Assembly: GCF_000015565.1 (NCBI RefSeq)
Contig: NC_008786.1
Coordinates: forward strand, 744,001-808,000
Source: Verminephrobacter eiseniae EF01-2
Lineage (GTDB): Bacteria > Pseudomonadota > Gammaproteobacteria > Burkholderiales > Burkholderiaceae_C
Length of the DNA stretch: 64,000 nucleotides
Direction of reading: 5' to 3'
Below the pieces are notes generated by a model. The model did not search any database. It saw only the letters and a program-made list of their open reading frames with translations, and had not been told where the DNA came from. Positions 1-8,326 of this stretch are shown here, one piece after another (position 1 is the stretch's first letter; every line of letters starts with the position of its first letter). The position numbers and the translations under genes were made by a program.

Positions 1-52
1 GCGTCCGCACCCCGACCTGGCCAAACACTTCGAAGCGCTGAACGCCAAGTGA
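1..52 (+). CDS. BMC-H shell protein, C-terminal end (partial)
   Basis: Reading frame 2 from the window edge gives RPHPDLAKHFEALNAK and a TGA at 50-52. The RPHxDL element close to the C-terminus is typical of hexamer-forming microcompartment shell proteins of the PduA/CcmK type, where it closes the BMC fold. The next gene, 43 bp downstream, is also a shell protein, which supports this reading. Only 16 residues are visible, so the call rests on the short motif plus context. BMC-H proteins form flat hexagonal tiles of the shell; the rest of the gene and probably other shell genes lie left of the window. Confidence 0.6.
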   Translation, partial: RPHPDLAKHFEALNAK

Positions 53-95
53 TCTGGCGGCCACGGGCATCGACCATCCCGTGCAGGACGAGAGC

Positions 96-722
96 ATGAC
101 CGAACTTCGGGTCTATCTGCTCATCGAGGCCCTGCAGCCCCAGTTTGCGGCTTGCCTGTCTTCGCCCACACGGGCCCGGGGCTACCCTGCGTTTGCCGGG
201 CAAAGCTCGCTCATCATTGAAGTCTCGCCGGCACTGGCCATTCATCGGGTGACCGACCTGGCCTTGAAGTCGGCACCGGCGATGGAGCCCGGCATTCTGT
301 ACACCGAGCGCCAGTTCGGGTTATTGGAACTTCACGCCGACAGCCTGGAAAAGCTCAACGCGGCAGGGCAAGCCATCCTCGACGGCATGGGCGCCAAGCC
401 CGAGGATCAGCTCAAGCCGCAAATCCTCTATCACGACATCATTGAAAACCTCTCGGATCAGCACGCCATCATCCTGAATCGATCGCGTGAAGCCTCGATT
501 CTGGTGCCCGGCGTAGCCTTGCTGATCTACGAAATGGCGCCCGCCTTGTTTGCCTGTGTTGCGGCCAATGAGGCAGAGCGCGCGGTTCCCCGCGCCGTCA
601 TCAACGATGTGCAGATGATGGGGGCGACGGGACGGGTATTCATGTCCGGCAGCTTGGCCGAAATGCGACTGGCACGGGAAACGATCACCGCCAAGCTGGA
701 ATCCATTCCCGGTCGCCAATGA
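96..722 (+). CDS. BMC-T (tandem BMC-domain) microcompartment shell protein
   Basis: A 208-residue protein with two successive BMC-like halves, roughly residues 1-100 and 105-205. The first contains ELRVYLLIEALQPQ and GILYTERQFGLLE, the second HAIILNRSREASILVPG and MIGATGR-type MMGATGRVFMSG. This layout matches trimeric pseudohexameric shell proteins of the RMM-class microcompartments, whose central pores may carry larger substrates. The ATG at 96 is preferred to the in-frame GTG at 81 because AGGA at 85-88 is 7 bases upstream and MTELR fits the family N-terminus. It follows a BMC-H gene and precedes a dehydrogenase gene. The family call is from pattern recognition; an alignment is needed to place it within BMC-T types. 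Confidence 0.82.
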   Translation: MTELRVYLLIEALQPQFAACLSSPTRARGYPAFAGQSSLIIEVSPALAIHRVTDLALKSAPAMEPGILYTERQFGLLELHADSLEKLNAAGQAILDGMGAKPEDQLKPQILYHDIIENLSDQHAIILNRSREASILVPGVALLIYEMAPALFACVAANEAERAVPRAVINDVQMMGATGRVFMSGSLAEMRLARETITAKLESIPGRQ

Positions 723-814
723 ACACTGATATCGCCTGGGTCACTTTTTCCCGTCTGCCGGGATTCTCGCAGTTGGAAGATGCTCCAAGCAGGGTTCAGG
801 ACTGGAACCTGTGA
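719..814 (+). CDS. possible 31-residue ORF overlapping the BMC-T stop
   Basis: ATG at 719 overlaps the BMC-T stop codon as ATGA, the arrangement for translational coupling, and the frame stays open for 31 codons to TGA at 812-814. The peptide starts MNTDIAWVTF and resembles no family I recognise. It could be a chance ORF, a remnant of a deleted gene, or a small partner of the shell. The only support is the overlap and the position in the BMC operon. Confidence 0.2.
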   Translation: MNTDIAWVTFSRLPGFSQLEDAPSRVQDWNL

Positions 815-874
815 AGTCATCGATGGGTTGGTGCTTTCGACAAGTTTGCCATGGCTGCAAAAATGGAGATGTAG

Positions 875-1636
875 ATGCTGACTTCCATTAAAAATAAAAG
901 TGTCTTGATTACTGGGGCAACCAGTGGCATCGGGTTGGGCATGGCCAAGGTGTTTGGTCGCCAGCAAGCCAAGGTGGCCATCACCGGGCGCACTCCTGAC
1001 AAGGTGAAAAGCGTAGCGCAACGACTCGGTGCACAGGGGATGCTCGTGCGTGGTTTCGTTGGCGATGTAGCGAACGCGGCGGCAGTTTCGACCCTGATGG
1101 AAGAAGTAGCGAAAGCCCAAGGGGGAATAGATATCCTGTGCTGTAATGCCGGTGTATTTCCGAGCGCAGCCCTTGGCAATATCAGCGCAGCCGATTGGGA
1201 TTTGGTACTCGACACCAATGCCAAAGGCTGCTTTTTATGCGTGCAGTCTGCATTGCCCTATCTTCGCCAGGCAGAATATGGTCGAATCATTTTGACCTCA
1301 TCCATCACCGGACCGGTCACCGGATATCCGGGATGGGCACATTACGCTGCAAGCAAGGCTGCGCAATTGGGATTCATGCGTACTGCGGCCATCGAACTGG
1401 CGCAGGACAATATCACGATCAACGCCGTATTGCCAGGAAACATCCTGACGGAAGGTTTGGCGGAAATGGGCCGTGATTATATATCCAGCATGGCGGCATC
1501 CATTCCGCTGAAACGCCTGGGTGCAGTAGAAGACATTGGAAATGCAGCGCTCTTTTTTGCCTCCCGGGAGGCCGGGTTCATTACGGGGCAAACGCTCATC
1601 GTGGATGGCGGACAGACATTGCCCGAATCATTGTAA
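875..1636 (+). CDS. short-chain dehydrogenase/reductase of the BMC locus
   Basis: A 253-residue classical SDR. The cofactor motif TGATSGIG is at residues 13-20, NAG at 91-93, catalytic Ser in TSS at 141-143, and the YxxxK pair as Y157/K161. The C-terminal VDGG element is typical of the family. GGAG at 865-868 is 6 bases before the ATG. In RMM-type microcompartment loci an SDR next to the shell genes oxidises 1-amino-2-propanol to aminoacetone; this gene sits in the same position between a shell gene and an APC transporter, so a role as amino-alcohol dehydrogenase is inferred from context. The substrate cannot be read from the sequence. Confidence 0.85.
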   Translation: MLTSIKNKSVLITGATSGIGLGMAKVFGRQQAKVAITGRTPDKVKSVAQRLGAQGMLVRGFVGDVANAAAVSTLMEEVAKAQGGIDILCCNAGVFPSAALGNISAADWDLVLDTNAKGCFLCVQSALPYLRQAEYGRIILTSSITGPVTGYPGWAHYAASKAAQLGFMRTAAIELAQDNITINAVLPGNILTEGLAEMGRDYISSMAASIPLKRLGAVEDIGNAALFFASREAGFITGQTLIVDGGQTLPESL

Positions 1637-1688
1637 CTTCGACTGCTCGATAACTCAATCCGGTGCAACACTCGATACAGGTGGCAAC

Positions 1689-3197
1689 ATGAAATCAGAG
1701 CGTGATCCAAGTCAAGCACTCCAGGTAAGCCGTCTTCGCAAAGACGCTGTCGGTCTATGGGGAGTCTTATTCATGACGATGGCGACTGCCGCGCCCATTA
1801 CTGCAATGGTCGGAAACGTTCCGATAGCTGTCGGATTTGGCAATGGCGCCAATGCGCCGGCAGGTTACATGGTGGCAACTGTTTTATTGACGCTGTTCTC
1901 CGTGGGCTATGTGGAAATGGCCAAGCACATCACGTCGACCGGGGCTTTTTACGGTTTCATTTCCCATGGCCTGGGGCGCGTAGTGGGTTTGGCATCCGGA
2001 GTTGCCGTGACTTGGACCTACATGATTTTTGAGGCTGCGCTGGTTGGCATTTTTGCGTTCTTTTGCGCTGATTTACTCGGTTCATTGTTGGGGTTGCGGG
2101 TGGATTGGATATTTCTTGCTGCACTCATGCTGCTGGTCAACGGGATATTGTGTCATTTCGACATAGAGTTGACTTCCAGAGTCCTGGGCATTGCCCTGGT
2201 TCTGGAAATTGCGATGCTGCTCCTGATGGCTGTCGCCGTACTGTTTCATGGCGGCGGCGCACAAGGCATGTCCTGGGAGTCCATCAACCCCGTCAATGCA
2301 TTCAAGGCAGCCGAAGGAATTCCCAAGGCTACGGCGGGGATTGGTCTGTTTTTTGCCTTCTGGTCCTGGGTCGGATTTGAATCTTCCGCCATGTATGGTG
2401 AAGAATCGCGAAACCCGAAGAAAATAATTCCCCAGGCCACCATGATTTCGGTCATCGGCATTGGTGCGCTCTACACATTTGTTTCGTGGATGGCCATCGC
2501 CGGAACAGGTGCCGCCGAGTCGGTAAGGCTGGCACAAAACCCGGCGACCGGGTCTGAAATATTTTTTACCCCGACGCGGGTTCTTCTGGGCGACTGGGCA
2601 GTGATCGTATTCAAAATCCTGTTGATTTCCGGCTCCTTTGCCTGTGGCATGGCATTCCACAACTGCGCTGCCCGGTACAGCTTTGCCTTGGGCAGAGAAA
2701 AACTATTCGCAGTCTTTGGCAGCACGGTTGGCCGTTCCCACGAGATACATGGGTCGCCATACATTGCTTCGTTTGTCCAGACATTGTTTGCCAGCACATT
2801 GGTCCTCGTTTTTTGGCTGATGGGCAAGGATCCTTATGCTGACTTGTATGCGGTGTTGGCAATTTTGGGAACCATGGCCATCATGATCGTGCAGACATTG
2901 TGCGCATTTTCTGTCATTGCATATTTTCATTTTGGTGGAAATGAGTCCAGAAGACATGCGCACTGGTTCAAAACTTTTGTGGCACCTCTGATTGGAGGTG
3001 TCGGAATGATTTATGTCACTCATTTGTTATGGATAAACAAGGAATTTGCAGCGGGTGATTCCGCCACATCGTTGTTGTTTCGGTTGATCCCATGGCTGGT
3101 TGCCGCCAGTTTCCTGACCGGGGCGTGCATCGCCTTGTACTTCAAATATTTTGACAAAGATAAATATGACATCATTGGCAGAATTGTCCTGAAGTGA
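1689..3197 (+). CDS. APC-superfamily amino acid/amine permease
   Basis: A 502-residue polytopic inner-membrane protein with about twelve hydrophobic segments. It begins with a polar tail and LRKDAVGLWGVLFMTMATAAP, the first helix of APC transporters; the helix-unwinding stretch FMTMATAAP and SWVGFESSAMYGEESRNPKK in the middle are typical of this superfamily. Start chosen at ATG 1689, with AGGTGG at 1679-1684; upstream codons in the same frame lie inside the SDR gene. It begins 52 bp after the SDR stop. In RMM loci an APC transporter accompanies the shell genes and is presumed to import the amino-alcohol substrate; that substrate is inference. Confidence 0.85.
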   Translation: MKSERDPSQALQVSRLRKDAVGLWGVLFMTMATAAPITAMVGNVPIAVGFGNGANAPAGYMVATVLLTLFSVGYVEMAKHITSTGAFYGFISHGLGRVVGLASGVAVTWTYMIFEAALVGIFAFFCADLLGSLLGLRVDWIFLAALMLLVNGILCHFDIELTSRVLGIALVLEIAMLLLMAVAVLFHGGGAQGMSWESINPVNAFKAAEGIPKATAGIGLFFAFWSWVGFESSAMYGEESRNPKKIIPQATMISVIGIGALYTFVSWMAIAGTGAAESVRLAQNPATGSEIFFTPTRVLLGDWAVIVFKILLISGSFACGMAFHNCAARYSFALGREKLFAVFGSTVGRSHEIHGSPYIASFVQTLFASTLVLVFWLMGKDPYADLYAVLAILGTMAIMIVQTLCAFSVIAYFHFGGNESRRHAHWFKTFVAPLIGGVGMIYVTHLLWINKEFAAGDSATSLLFRLIPWLVAASFLTGACIALYFKYFDKDKYDIIGRIVLK

Positions 3198-3317
3198 TCC
3201 GCCAGTGATTCAATCTTCTTGCGGCAATGTTCGACGCAGATGCCTGAAATAAAATAGTATCGTCCGGGCGCCATGGCACGGGTTTTCAATTGATTTGATG
3301 CTTATTTTCATGAAATC

Positions 3318-4346
3318 ATGACTGCATACATCAATCAGGAAGCAGCGGCAAAGCTCGATGAAGTCTTTCCCCTTGCAGAATTGGCGCTCAAGGCCTATGG
3401 GCCAGAGTTTCAGGGTGAACTCAGCCTGCTGACACACTCTGAAAATTCGACCTATCTGGTGAACGCATTTTCAGGGCAGCGCTTCGTAATGCGCGTGCAT
3501 CGTGCGCACTACCACAGCAGAACGGCCATTGAAAGCGAGTTGGCATGGCTGGATGCACTGGCCGATGAAGGCATGGAAGTGCCCAAAGCAATTGCCGGCC
3601 GTGATGGCGCGAAAGTTCAAACCATCGGTGATGGCCATGCAGAGAGACGGGAAGTGGTACTGTTCCATTGGATAAATGGCTATCAGCCAGATCAAAGTCA
3701 GCAGGAAAGTCTCATTCAAGGGTTTCGCAGATTGGGTGAAATAACAGCCGGATTGCACATTCACGCGCGGCAGTGGCAGCGCCCGCATTGGTTTGAGCGC
3801 CGTTTGTGATCGCACGATACCATGGTTGGCGCCCATGCCGCCTGGGGGAATTGGCAGAAGGCGCCGTATCTCGACAAGCCTGGGGCGGCCATCATCGGCA
3901 AGGCATTGGATAAAGTCCGCATGGAGTTGAATGAATACGGGAATGCTGCTGATCTTTTTGGTCTGATTCATGCAGACCTGCGCCTTACCAATCTGCTTGT
4001 CGAAGAAGAAATTACCCGCATCATTGATTTTGATGACTGCGGGTTCAGTTGGTTCATGCATGACCTGGCTGCCGCAGTAAGCTTTATTGAGCATTCCCCT
4101 TGTTTGAATGAATGGGTCGGGAGTTGGGTCAATGGTTATTCCACGGTTTTGCCGCTCAGTGCCGCCGATCATGCGGTGATTCCTGCCCTGATTACACAGC
4201 GGCGGGTGCAACTTTTGGCGTGGACAGGCACCCATCAGGGAGCGCCGCAAGCAGATGGGCTTGGTAATATCTGGGTCGTCCAGACCATTGAATTGTGTGA
4301 AAAATACCTGGCCAATACCTTGCTGGATTGCAAGTCCATTTCATGA
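3318..4346 (+). pseudogene. amino-alcohol kinase-like phosphotransferase (APH fold), interrupted by in-frame TGA
   Basis: Two ORFs in the same frame (3318-3809 and 3822-4346) make one 342-residue protein of the aminoglycoside-phosphotransferase/homoserine-kinase-II type once a single TGA at codon 164 (3807-3809) is read through. Residues on either side, HWFERRL-stop-SHDTMVG, match the family pattern in which this position is tryptophan, so a TGG-to-TGA change is likely. The catalytic loop HADLRLTN (about 218-225) and metal motif IDFDD (about 236-240) lie after the stop. In M. smegmatis a kinase of this fold in the RMM locus phosphorylates 1-amino-2-propanol. The break may be real decay or a sequencing error; the downstream piece has its own ATG at 3822 but lacks the N-lobe. 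Confidence 0.8.
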
Positions 4347-4372
4347 AAATCCAGTAATGCCCGGTCTCCGCA

Positions 4373-5149
4373 TCATTCGAGCGTTGCCACTTCGACCAGC
4401 ACTCTGCCCTGGGAAATCGCCGTTTGCAGTTCCCCGGACGGTTGAACGTCGGTTACCAGTGTGATATTGGATTGCCAGGTGCCCAATAGCGTCAGGGCAC
4501 GCTTGTTGAACTTCGAGCCGTCGGCCAACACAAACACTTGGTCCGAATTGGCCATGATGGCTTGGTAGACCTGCCCGGCACTCAGCAAGGCTTCACTGAC
4601 ACCCTCACGGCTCACGCCAGAGGCGCCCAGAACAGCGACCGGCACATGAAAGCGCTCAATCGCCTTGATCGCCTCGGGGCCACAGACCAGACCTTCCTTT
4701 CCTTCAAAGATACCCGGCAGGCACATCACTTCAAAGCAAGGGTTGCGCGAAAGCTCCTGCGCAACGCTGTAGGCCGGTGTAATCACCGTCATGGGGTGAT
4801 TGAGTCGTCGGATGGCCCGGGCGAAATGAAGTGTCGTGGCGCCACCACCAATCATCAGAACGTCCATATTGCCCAACCGCTGCGCCGCTTGGCGGGCAAT
4901 GGCCTGGCGTTCCCGCACCTTCAGCAGCAGGCGCTCAGACAACGCCGGTTCGAATTGCTGCGTCCGCAACGCGCCGCCATAGGTGCGGCTGAGCTTTCCG
5001 CCTTCAGCCAATTCAGCGAGATCGCGCCGCACAGTCTCGGCCGAGACCCGCAGCGTCTGCGCCAACTGGTGCACACGCTGCGTCGGGTTCAACAACAGGG
5101 TTTCCAGGATCTGTTCCTGTCGCCGGGATTTGCGTGATTGCGTTGCCAA
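4373..5149 (-). CDS. DeoR-family transcriptional regulator
   Basis: A 258-residue protein with an N-terminal DeoR helix-turn-helix (about residues 8-60, including VHQLAQTLRVSAETVRRDL) followed by the DeoR C-terminal sensor domain, seen in DVLMIGGGATTLHFA and VFVLADGSKFNKRA. DeoR regulators usually repress sugar or sugar-phosphate catabolism and respond to a phosphorylated intermediate. It converges on the kinase gene with 26 bp between the stops. If it controls the microcompartment operon, a phosphorylated amino-alcohol would be a fitting effector, but this is inference. Confidence 0.88.
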   Translation of the reverse strand: MATQSRKSRRQEQILETLLLNPTQRVHQLAQTLRVSAETVRRDLAELAEGGKLSRTYGGALRTQQFEPALSERLLLKVRERQAIARQAAQRLGNMDVLMIGGGATTLHFARAIRRLNHPMTVITPAYSVAQELSRNPCFEVMCLPGIFEGKEGLVCGPEAIKAIERFHVPVAVLGASGVSREGVSEALLSAGQVYQAIMANSDQVFVLADGSKFNKRALTLLGTWQSNITLVTDVQPSGELQTAISQGRVLVEVATLE

Positions 5150-5663
5150 GGTACAACCTTCTCTCTGTGACCTGCCGTGAACTTGCCAGAGGATGCGCTA
5201 CCCCGATTGAAGTCGCCTCGAATCTTTGAACCACTCAGCAGTAAAAGCCCGGGAATTGTGTCACACGGCAGTCCACCGGCGGAATGGGCACTCGGTGTTC
5301 ATACACTCTATAGACAATCTCCGCAATGGTTCGATAGCTCTTGCCCGGCGTCTTTGCTGCGGCTGGCCTTGGCGTGCCGGATGGTGCTCAACCCGATTGG
5401 CCGATGGCAAGTTGCGCGAGCACGTCTGTGCGACACTCGTCTGGCATTGCCAGGGCAACACCCAAGCAACGCGCGGCAGGAGGATGGCTTTAGCCTTTCC
5501 CCGAGAGGGCAAGCACAGCGCGCAGGCGTCGGGGATGAACGCCCGAAGTAGAGGTGGTTCACCATCGTCTTCCGGGTTGGTCGCGCAAGATATTGCGGAT
5601 TGCGGCCCTGACCGGCTGCTTCGTGTCAAACGTTGTAAAATTGCGAGAACAGGAGAATTGACC
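5150..5663. other. intergenic region without a recognisable gene
   Basis: About 510 bp between the divergently placed deoR-type gene and the coiled-coil gene. ORFs in both strands look like chance frames. The right end carries AGGAG at 5651-5655, the ribosome binding site for the gene at 5664, and an AT-rich TAAAAT at 5636-5641 that could be a -10 element with no good -35. No RNA gene or terminator is evident. Confidence 0.4.
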
Positions 5664-6140
5664 ATGGGCGCCGTTGCATTCGATACCCTGAAATTCGTGA
5701 AAACCCTTGAGGCTGCTGGCGTATCGGTACCGCAGGCCGAAGCTATCTCGTTTGCCGTGCGTGAAGCGCACGAATCCGTAGACGTAGCAACCAAACGCGA
5801 TTTGAAAGAAATGGAAGTCGGTTTGCGGCATGATACGAAAGAAATGGAAGCCAACTTGCGGCATGACATGAAGGAAATGGAAACCAGTTTGCGGCACGAC
5901 ATGAAGGAAATGGAAGCCAGTTTGCGGCATGACATGAAGAAAATGGAAGCCAGTTTGCAGCATGACATGAAGGAAATAGAAGCCAACTTGCGGCATGACA
6001 TGAAAGTAATGGAAGCCAACTTGCGGCACGACATGCAAAAGGAGTTGGCGCCAATAAAAGCAGATGCGTTGCTGACCAAATGGATGCTCGGCGTCTTGCT
6101 TGCTGGCGTTGCGTCGCTCATTCTCAAAGCATTTTTCTGA
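5664..6140 (+). CDS. coiled-coil membrane-anchored protein (DUF1640-like)
   Basis: A 158-residue protein. The N-terminal 45 residues (AFDTLKFVKTLEAAGV and PQAEAISFAVRE) resemble the DUF1640/CCDC90-like family that starts with a short helical domain; a charged helix follows, built of seven near-identical 11-residue units, and it ends in one membrane helix (about 134-156). ATG 5664 is chosen over an upstream frame start because AGGAG lies 8 bases before it and the family motif begins here. An 11-residue period with hydrophobic L and M spacing predicts a right-handed or straight coiled coil. Function unknown; no operon partner. Confidence 0.7.
   Translation: MGAVAFDTLKFVKTLEAAGVSVPQAEAISFAVREAHESVDVATKRDLKEMEVGLRHDTKEMEANLRHDMKEMETSLRHDMKEMEASLRHDMKKMEASLQHDMKEIEANLRHDMKVMEANLRHDMQKELAPIKADALLTKWMLGVLLAGVASLILKAFF
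5805..6035 (+). repeat. seven tandem 33-bp repeats in the coiled-coil gene
   Basis: Seven consecutive 33-base units encode variants of KEMEANLRHDM. Successive units read KEMEVGLRHDT, KEMEANLRHDM, KEMETSLRHDM, KEMEASLRHDM, KKMEASLQHDM, KEIEANLRHDM and KVMEANLRHDM. Near-identity at the DNA level points to recent duplication, and the copy number may vary between strains. Confidence 0.92.
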
Positions 6141-6497
6141 TGCATGCCATCCCCTGCAGCCACTGACTGATCGTTGTGCAGTTTCTTCGAGCAGGAAAGC
6201 CAAGCGCATCGTCCACATTCGCTTTGTCGGTCTTGATCAACGCCGTAATGATGGTGGCCCGAAAGCACGCGATACGGTGACCCGCCGCGCCGGCTTGCTG
6301 CAGCACGTCAGCAATTCATACCGTGGTTACTGGCAGCAATTCATGGAATAGCCGCCAAAAACTCGCAGACGATCAGATTGCGATGTGTCCATGCAATAGC
6401 ATGCAAGTGAATGTGATACGTTGCTGATAATCCTTCCGGTAGCCGACAGCACGGATGATGTCAGCGTCAGGATTTCGCTTATGATTCCACTCATGAA
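6141..6497. other. intergenic region without a recognisable gene
   Basis: About 360 bp between the coiled-coil gene and the 3' end of hipA. Short ORFs on both strands match nothing I recognise. An inverted repeat, ATGATTC-N7-GAATCAT (6481-6501), spans the hipA stop codon but has no T-run, so it is not called as a terminator. Confidence 0.35.
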
Positions 6498-7823
6498 TCA
6501 TCCGTGCACTTTGCCGGCATCACCTGTCTTGCATTTGTACTGTTTGCGATTTTCATTATTTTTCGCCAACGATTTGGAAATTGAATGCAGCCCCAGACCC
6601 AGCCGGCTCATATCCCACTCCTTCTTCATACGCTGCCAGAGTTGCTCCGGCACCCGGTCGCGGTTTGCTTCCAGCGAGGCGCTCATGCCCGCGTCCACGC
6701 GCTCGAACACACGCTCAGGCTTGAGCACATTGCAGCGATGACCAAAGGCGATCAGCGCCTTGCGATCGGGGTAGGCTCTGGACTTGTTCAGTTTCAGGGC
6801 AAGCTCGCGGTCCTGCGTCACCCGTCTTGTCCTCTCATTTACCACGTCATAAACGCTGGTCGTCACCACGTCATACATGGGCGAAAGCCGCACGCTGGCC
6901 GGGTCGTTGGGCCGCGCATACAACAGCCCGAAGTTCTTCATGTGCGCATCGCCGTTGCGCATCATGCAACTGGCCGTGAAATACTCGAAGAACCGCTGCT
7001 TGCTCTCAGCGGCATTCGGGCCGCAGTAGGCTTCGATGATCGACGGGATAAGCTCGTAAGAACCGCCATATTTGTAGTGTCCATATTCATCGTAAGTCTG
7101 CCCCGACAGCACCGACATATCCTCGAAGCCCAGGCGCGTAGCGGCACGGTCAAAGCGGCGCAGCACGAACAAACTGCCGTCATCGCTCAGATGGAACTCC
7201 GGCACCTCGATACCTGCGCGCCTGGCCGCATCCATGCACAGAAACTCGTTCTGCGTCAGATTCGGATGCGCCAGGCCAGAGGCCTTGACGATCAGATCGG
7301 AAAGCGTGGTGCGCGTAACACCTGCTGCACCACCGCCCCCCGCTTCGGCATCAGGAATCAGCACCTTGGGCTGCACGCCTGAAATCCCCGAAGCCAGATA
7401 AGTGTCCAGCAGATAATCGAACAAGGCGTCCGAAGCCCGCGCGCGCAGTAACTCGCTCAAACCCACATGCGCAGTGCGCCTGTCCGCAGGCGCGGCAGGG
7501 TCCGATACCGTCAACCGGCCAATCTGGTCATGCCCGACGATCGACAACATGGCCATGTCATCCAACTTGGCAAACTGCTTGCCATACCGCTCCTTGATGC
7601 GCTGCCGCAGATTCCCCTCTGGCAGATTCATGGCAAAGATCGGGTGCGGCCGGTTGCTGGTATAGCTTGCTGCGCGCAGCGGCATGCCCATGGCAAGCTC
7701 GCAATGGCGATCCTGCGTCGTGTAGTTGAAAACGAATTGCGACTCCCGCAGCAGCCGACCGCTCGCCCCTTGCGGCGTGCTGATCTCCAATGCCTTGATC
7801 TTGTCGCGCAGCGAATCAGCCAT
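6498..7823 (-). CDS. hipA: HipA-type serine/threonine kinase toxin
   Basis: A 441-residue HipA-family kinase. The glycine-rich loop region SGISGVQPKVL (about 120-130), the catalytic segment RNGDAHMKNFGLLY and the metal-binding MYDVVTT are all present, so the kinase core looks intact. HipA kinases phosphorylate a cellular target such as a tRNA synthetase and slow growth unless held by HipB. Start is set at 7823 (MADSLRDK); the longer frame upstream only shadows hipB. The gene overlaps hipB by 8 bases, the usual coupled antitoxin-toxin layout. Its C-terminal tail after LGLGLHSISKSLAK is Lys/Asn rich and may extend beyond the usual family end. Confidence 0.88.
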   Translation of the reverse strand: MADSLRDKIKALEISTPQGASGRLLRESQFVFNYTTQDRHCELAMGMPLRAASYTSNRPHPIFAMNLPEGNLRQRIKERYGKQFAKLDDMAMLSIVGHDQIGRLTVSDPAAPADRRTAHVGLSELLRARASDALFDYLLDTYLASGISGVQPKVLIPDAEAGGGGAAGVTRTTLSDLIVKASGLAHPNLTQNEFLCMDAARRAGIEVPEFHLSDDGSLFVLRRFDRAATRLGFEDMSVLSGQTYDEYGHYKYGGSYELIPSIIEAYCGPNAAESKQRFFEYFTASCMMRNGDAHMKNFGLLYARPNDPASVRLSPMYDVVTTSVYDVVNERTRRVTQDRELALKLNKSRAYPDRKALIAFGHRCNVLKPERVFERVDAGMSASLEANRDRVPEQLWQRMKKEWDMSRLGLGLHSISKSLAKNNENRKQYKCKTGDAGKVHG

Positions 7824-8082
7824 CGCTCGCTTCCAGCATGGCGCGCATCGTCTCCAGATCGGGGCGCGCATCGCTGATGGCCACCACCTTGCCCATGGCC
7901 GCCAACGCCGCAAAGACAATGTGCGAACCGACGTTCTTGCCGTTTTCCATGTCAGCGATGGTCTGCCGGCGTGTGCCAACCGCCGCCGCCACATCCTCCT
8001 GGCTCTTGCCAAGCGCACGGCGCTCGTCCCTGAGCATGTGCCCGAAGGTCTGGCTATCCTGTGCACGTCGTATCCTGTCCAT
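7816..8082 (-). CDS. hipB: HipB-type antitoxin, XRE helix-turn-helix
   Basis: An 88-residue protein with an XRE-type helix-turn-helix over about residues 13-70 (MLRDERRALGKSQEDVAAAV and TRRQTIADMENGK). It is encoded directly before hipA with an 8-base overlap, so it should neutralise HipA and repress its own operon by binding the inverted repeats upstream (8106-8168). Length and layout fit HipB antitoxins. Confidence 0.87.
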   Translation of the reverse strand: MDRIRRAQDSQTFGHMLRDERRALGKSQEDVAAAVGTRRQTIADMENGKNVGSHIVFAALAAMGKVVAISDARPDLETMRAMLEASDG

Positions 8083-8105
8083 ATCGCATCCAAGTCCTGC
8101 CTCGG

Positions 8106-8168
8106 AATGTTCGTATCATCGAACGTTTCCGCTGTTTTGTCCATGGAATGTTCTGTATATCAAACATT
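8106..8168. promoter_or_regulatory. twin operator-like inverted repeats upstream of hipBA
   Basis: Two sites of the same form, AATGTT-N10-AACRTT, at 8106-8127 and 8147-8168. The first also carries an inner GTTCG/CGAAC pair. Their centres are 41 bp apart, about four helical turns, so bound dimers would face the same side of the DNA. The nearer site is 24 bp from the hipB start. Autoregulation by HipB is established for the family; that these are the sites is inference. Confidence 0.6.
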
Positions 8169-8326
8169 TTCCAGGGATGTGTGCCCTTGGCAGCAAACAG
8201 CTCGCACCACTTTTGCGGCAGGCTGTGCAAGCGCCGGCTCCACCAAGGTCTGGGCATCCCGGCTGGCATCCTGATCGGGCAGATGGGGCAGATGGGGCAG
8301 CGGGAAAACAGCCGGCAACGCCCCGC

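Noticed and set aside
5308..5565. Minus-strand 85-residue ORF in the gap after the deoR-type gene
   Set aside because: Low-complexity, Arg/Cys-rich composition typical of shadow frames in GC-rich DNA.
5226..6140. Longer 304-residue frame for the coiled-coil gene
   Set aside because: The upstream part has no family match, and a good ribosome binding site and family-like start lie at 5664.
6124..6306. Possible transposase remnant
   Set aside because: Short minus-strand frame with a phrase vaguely like IS110 proteins; not enough to support it.
6481..6501. Inverted repeat ATGATTC-N7-GAATCAT at the hipA stop
   Set aside because: Weak AT-rich stem and no T-run on either strand; it may be chance.
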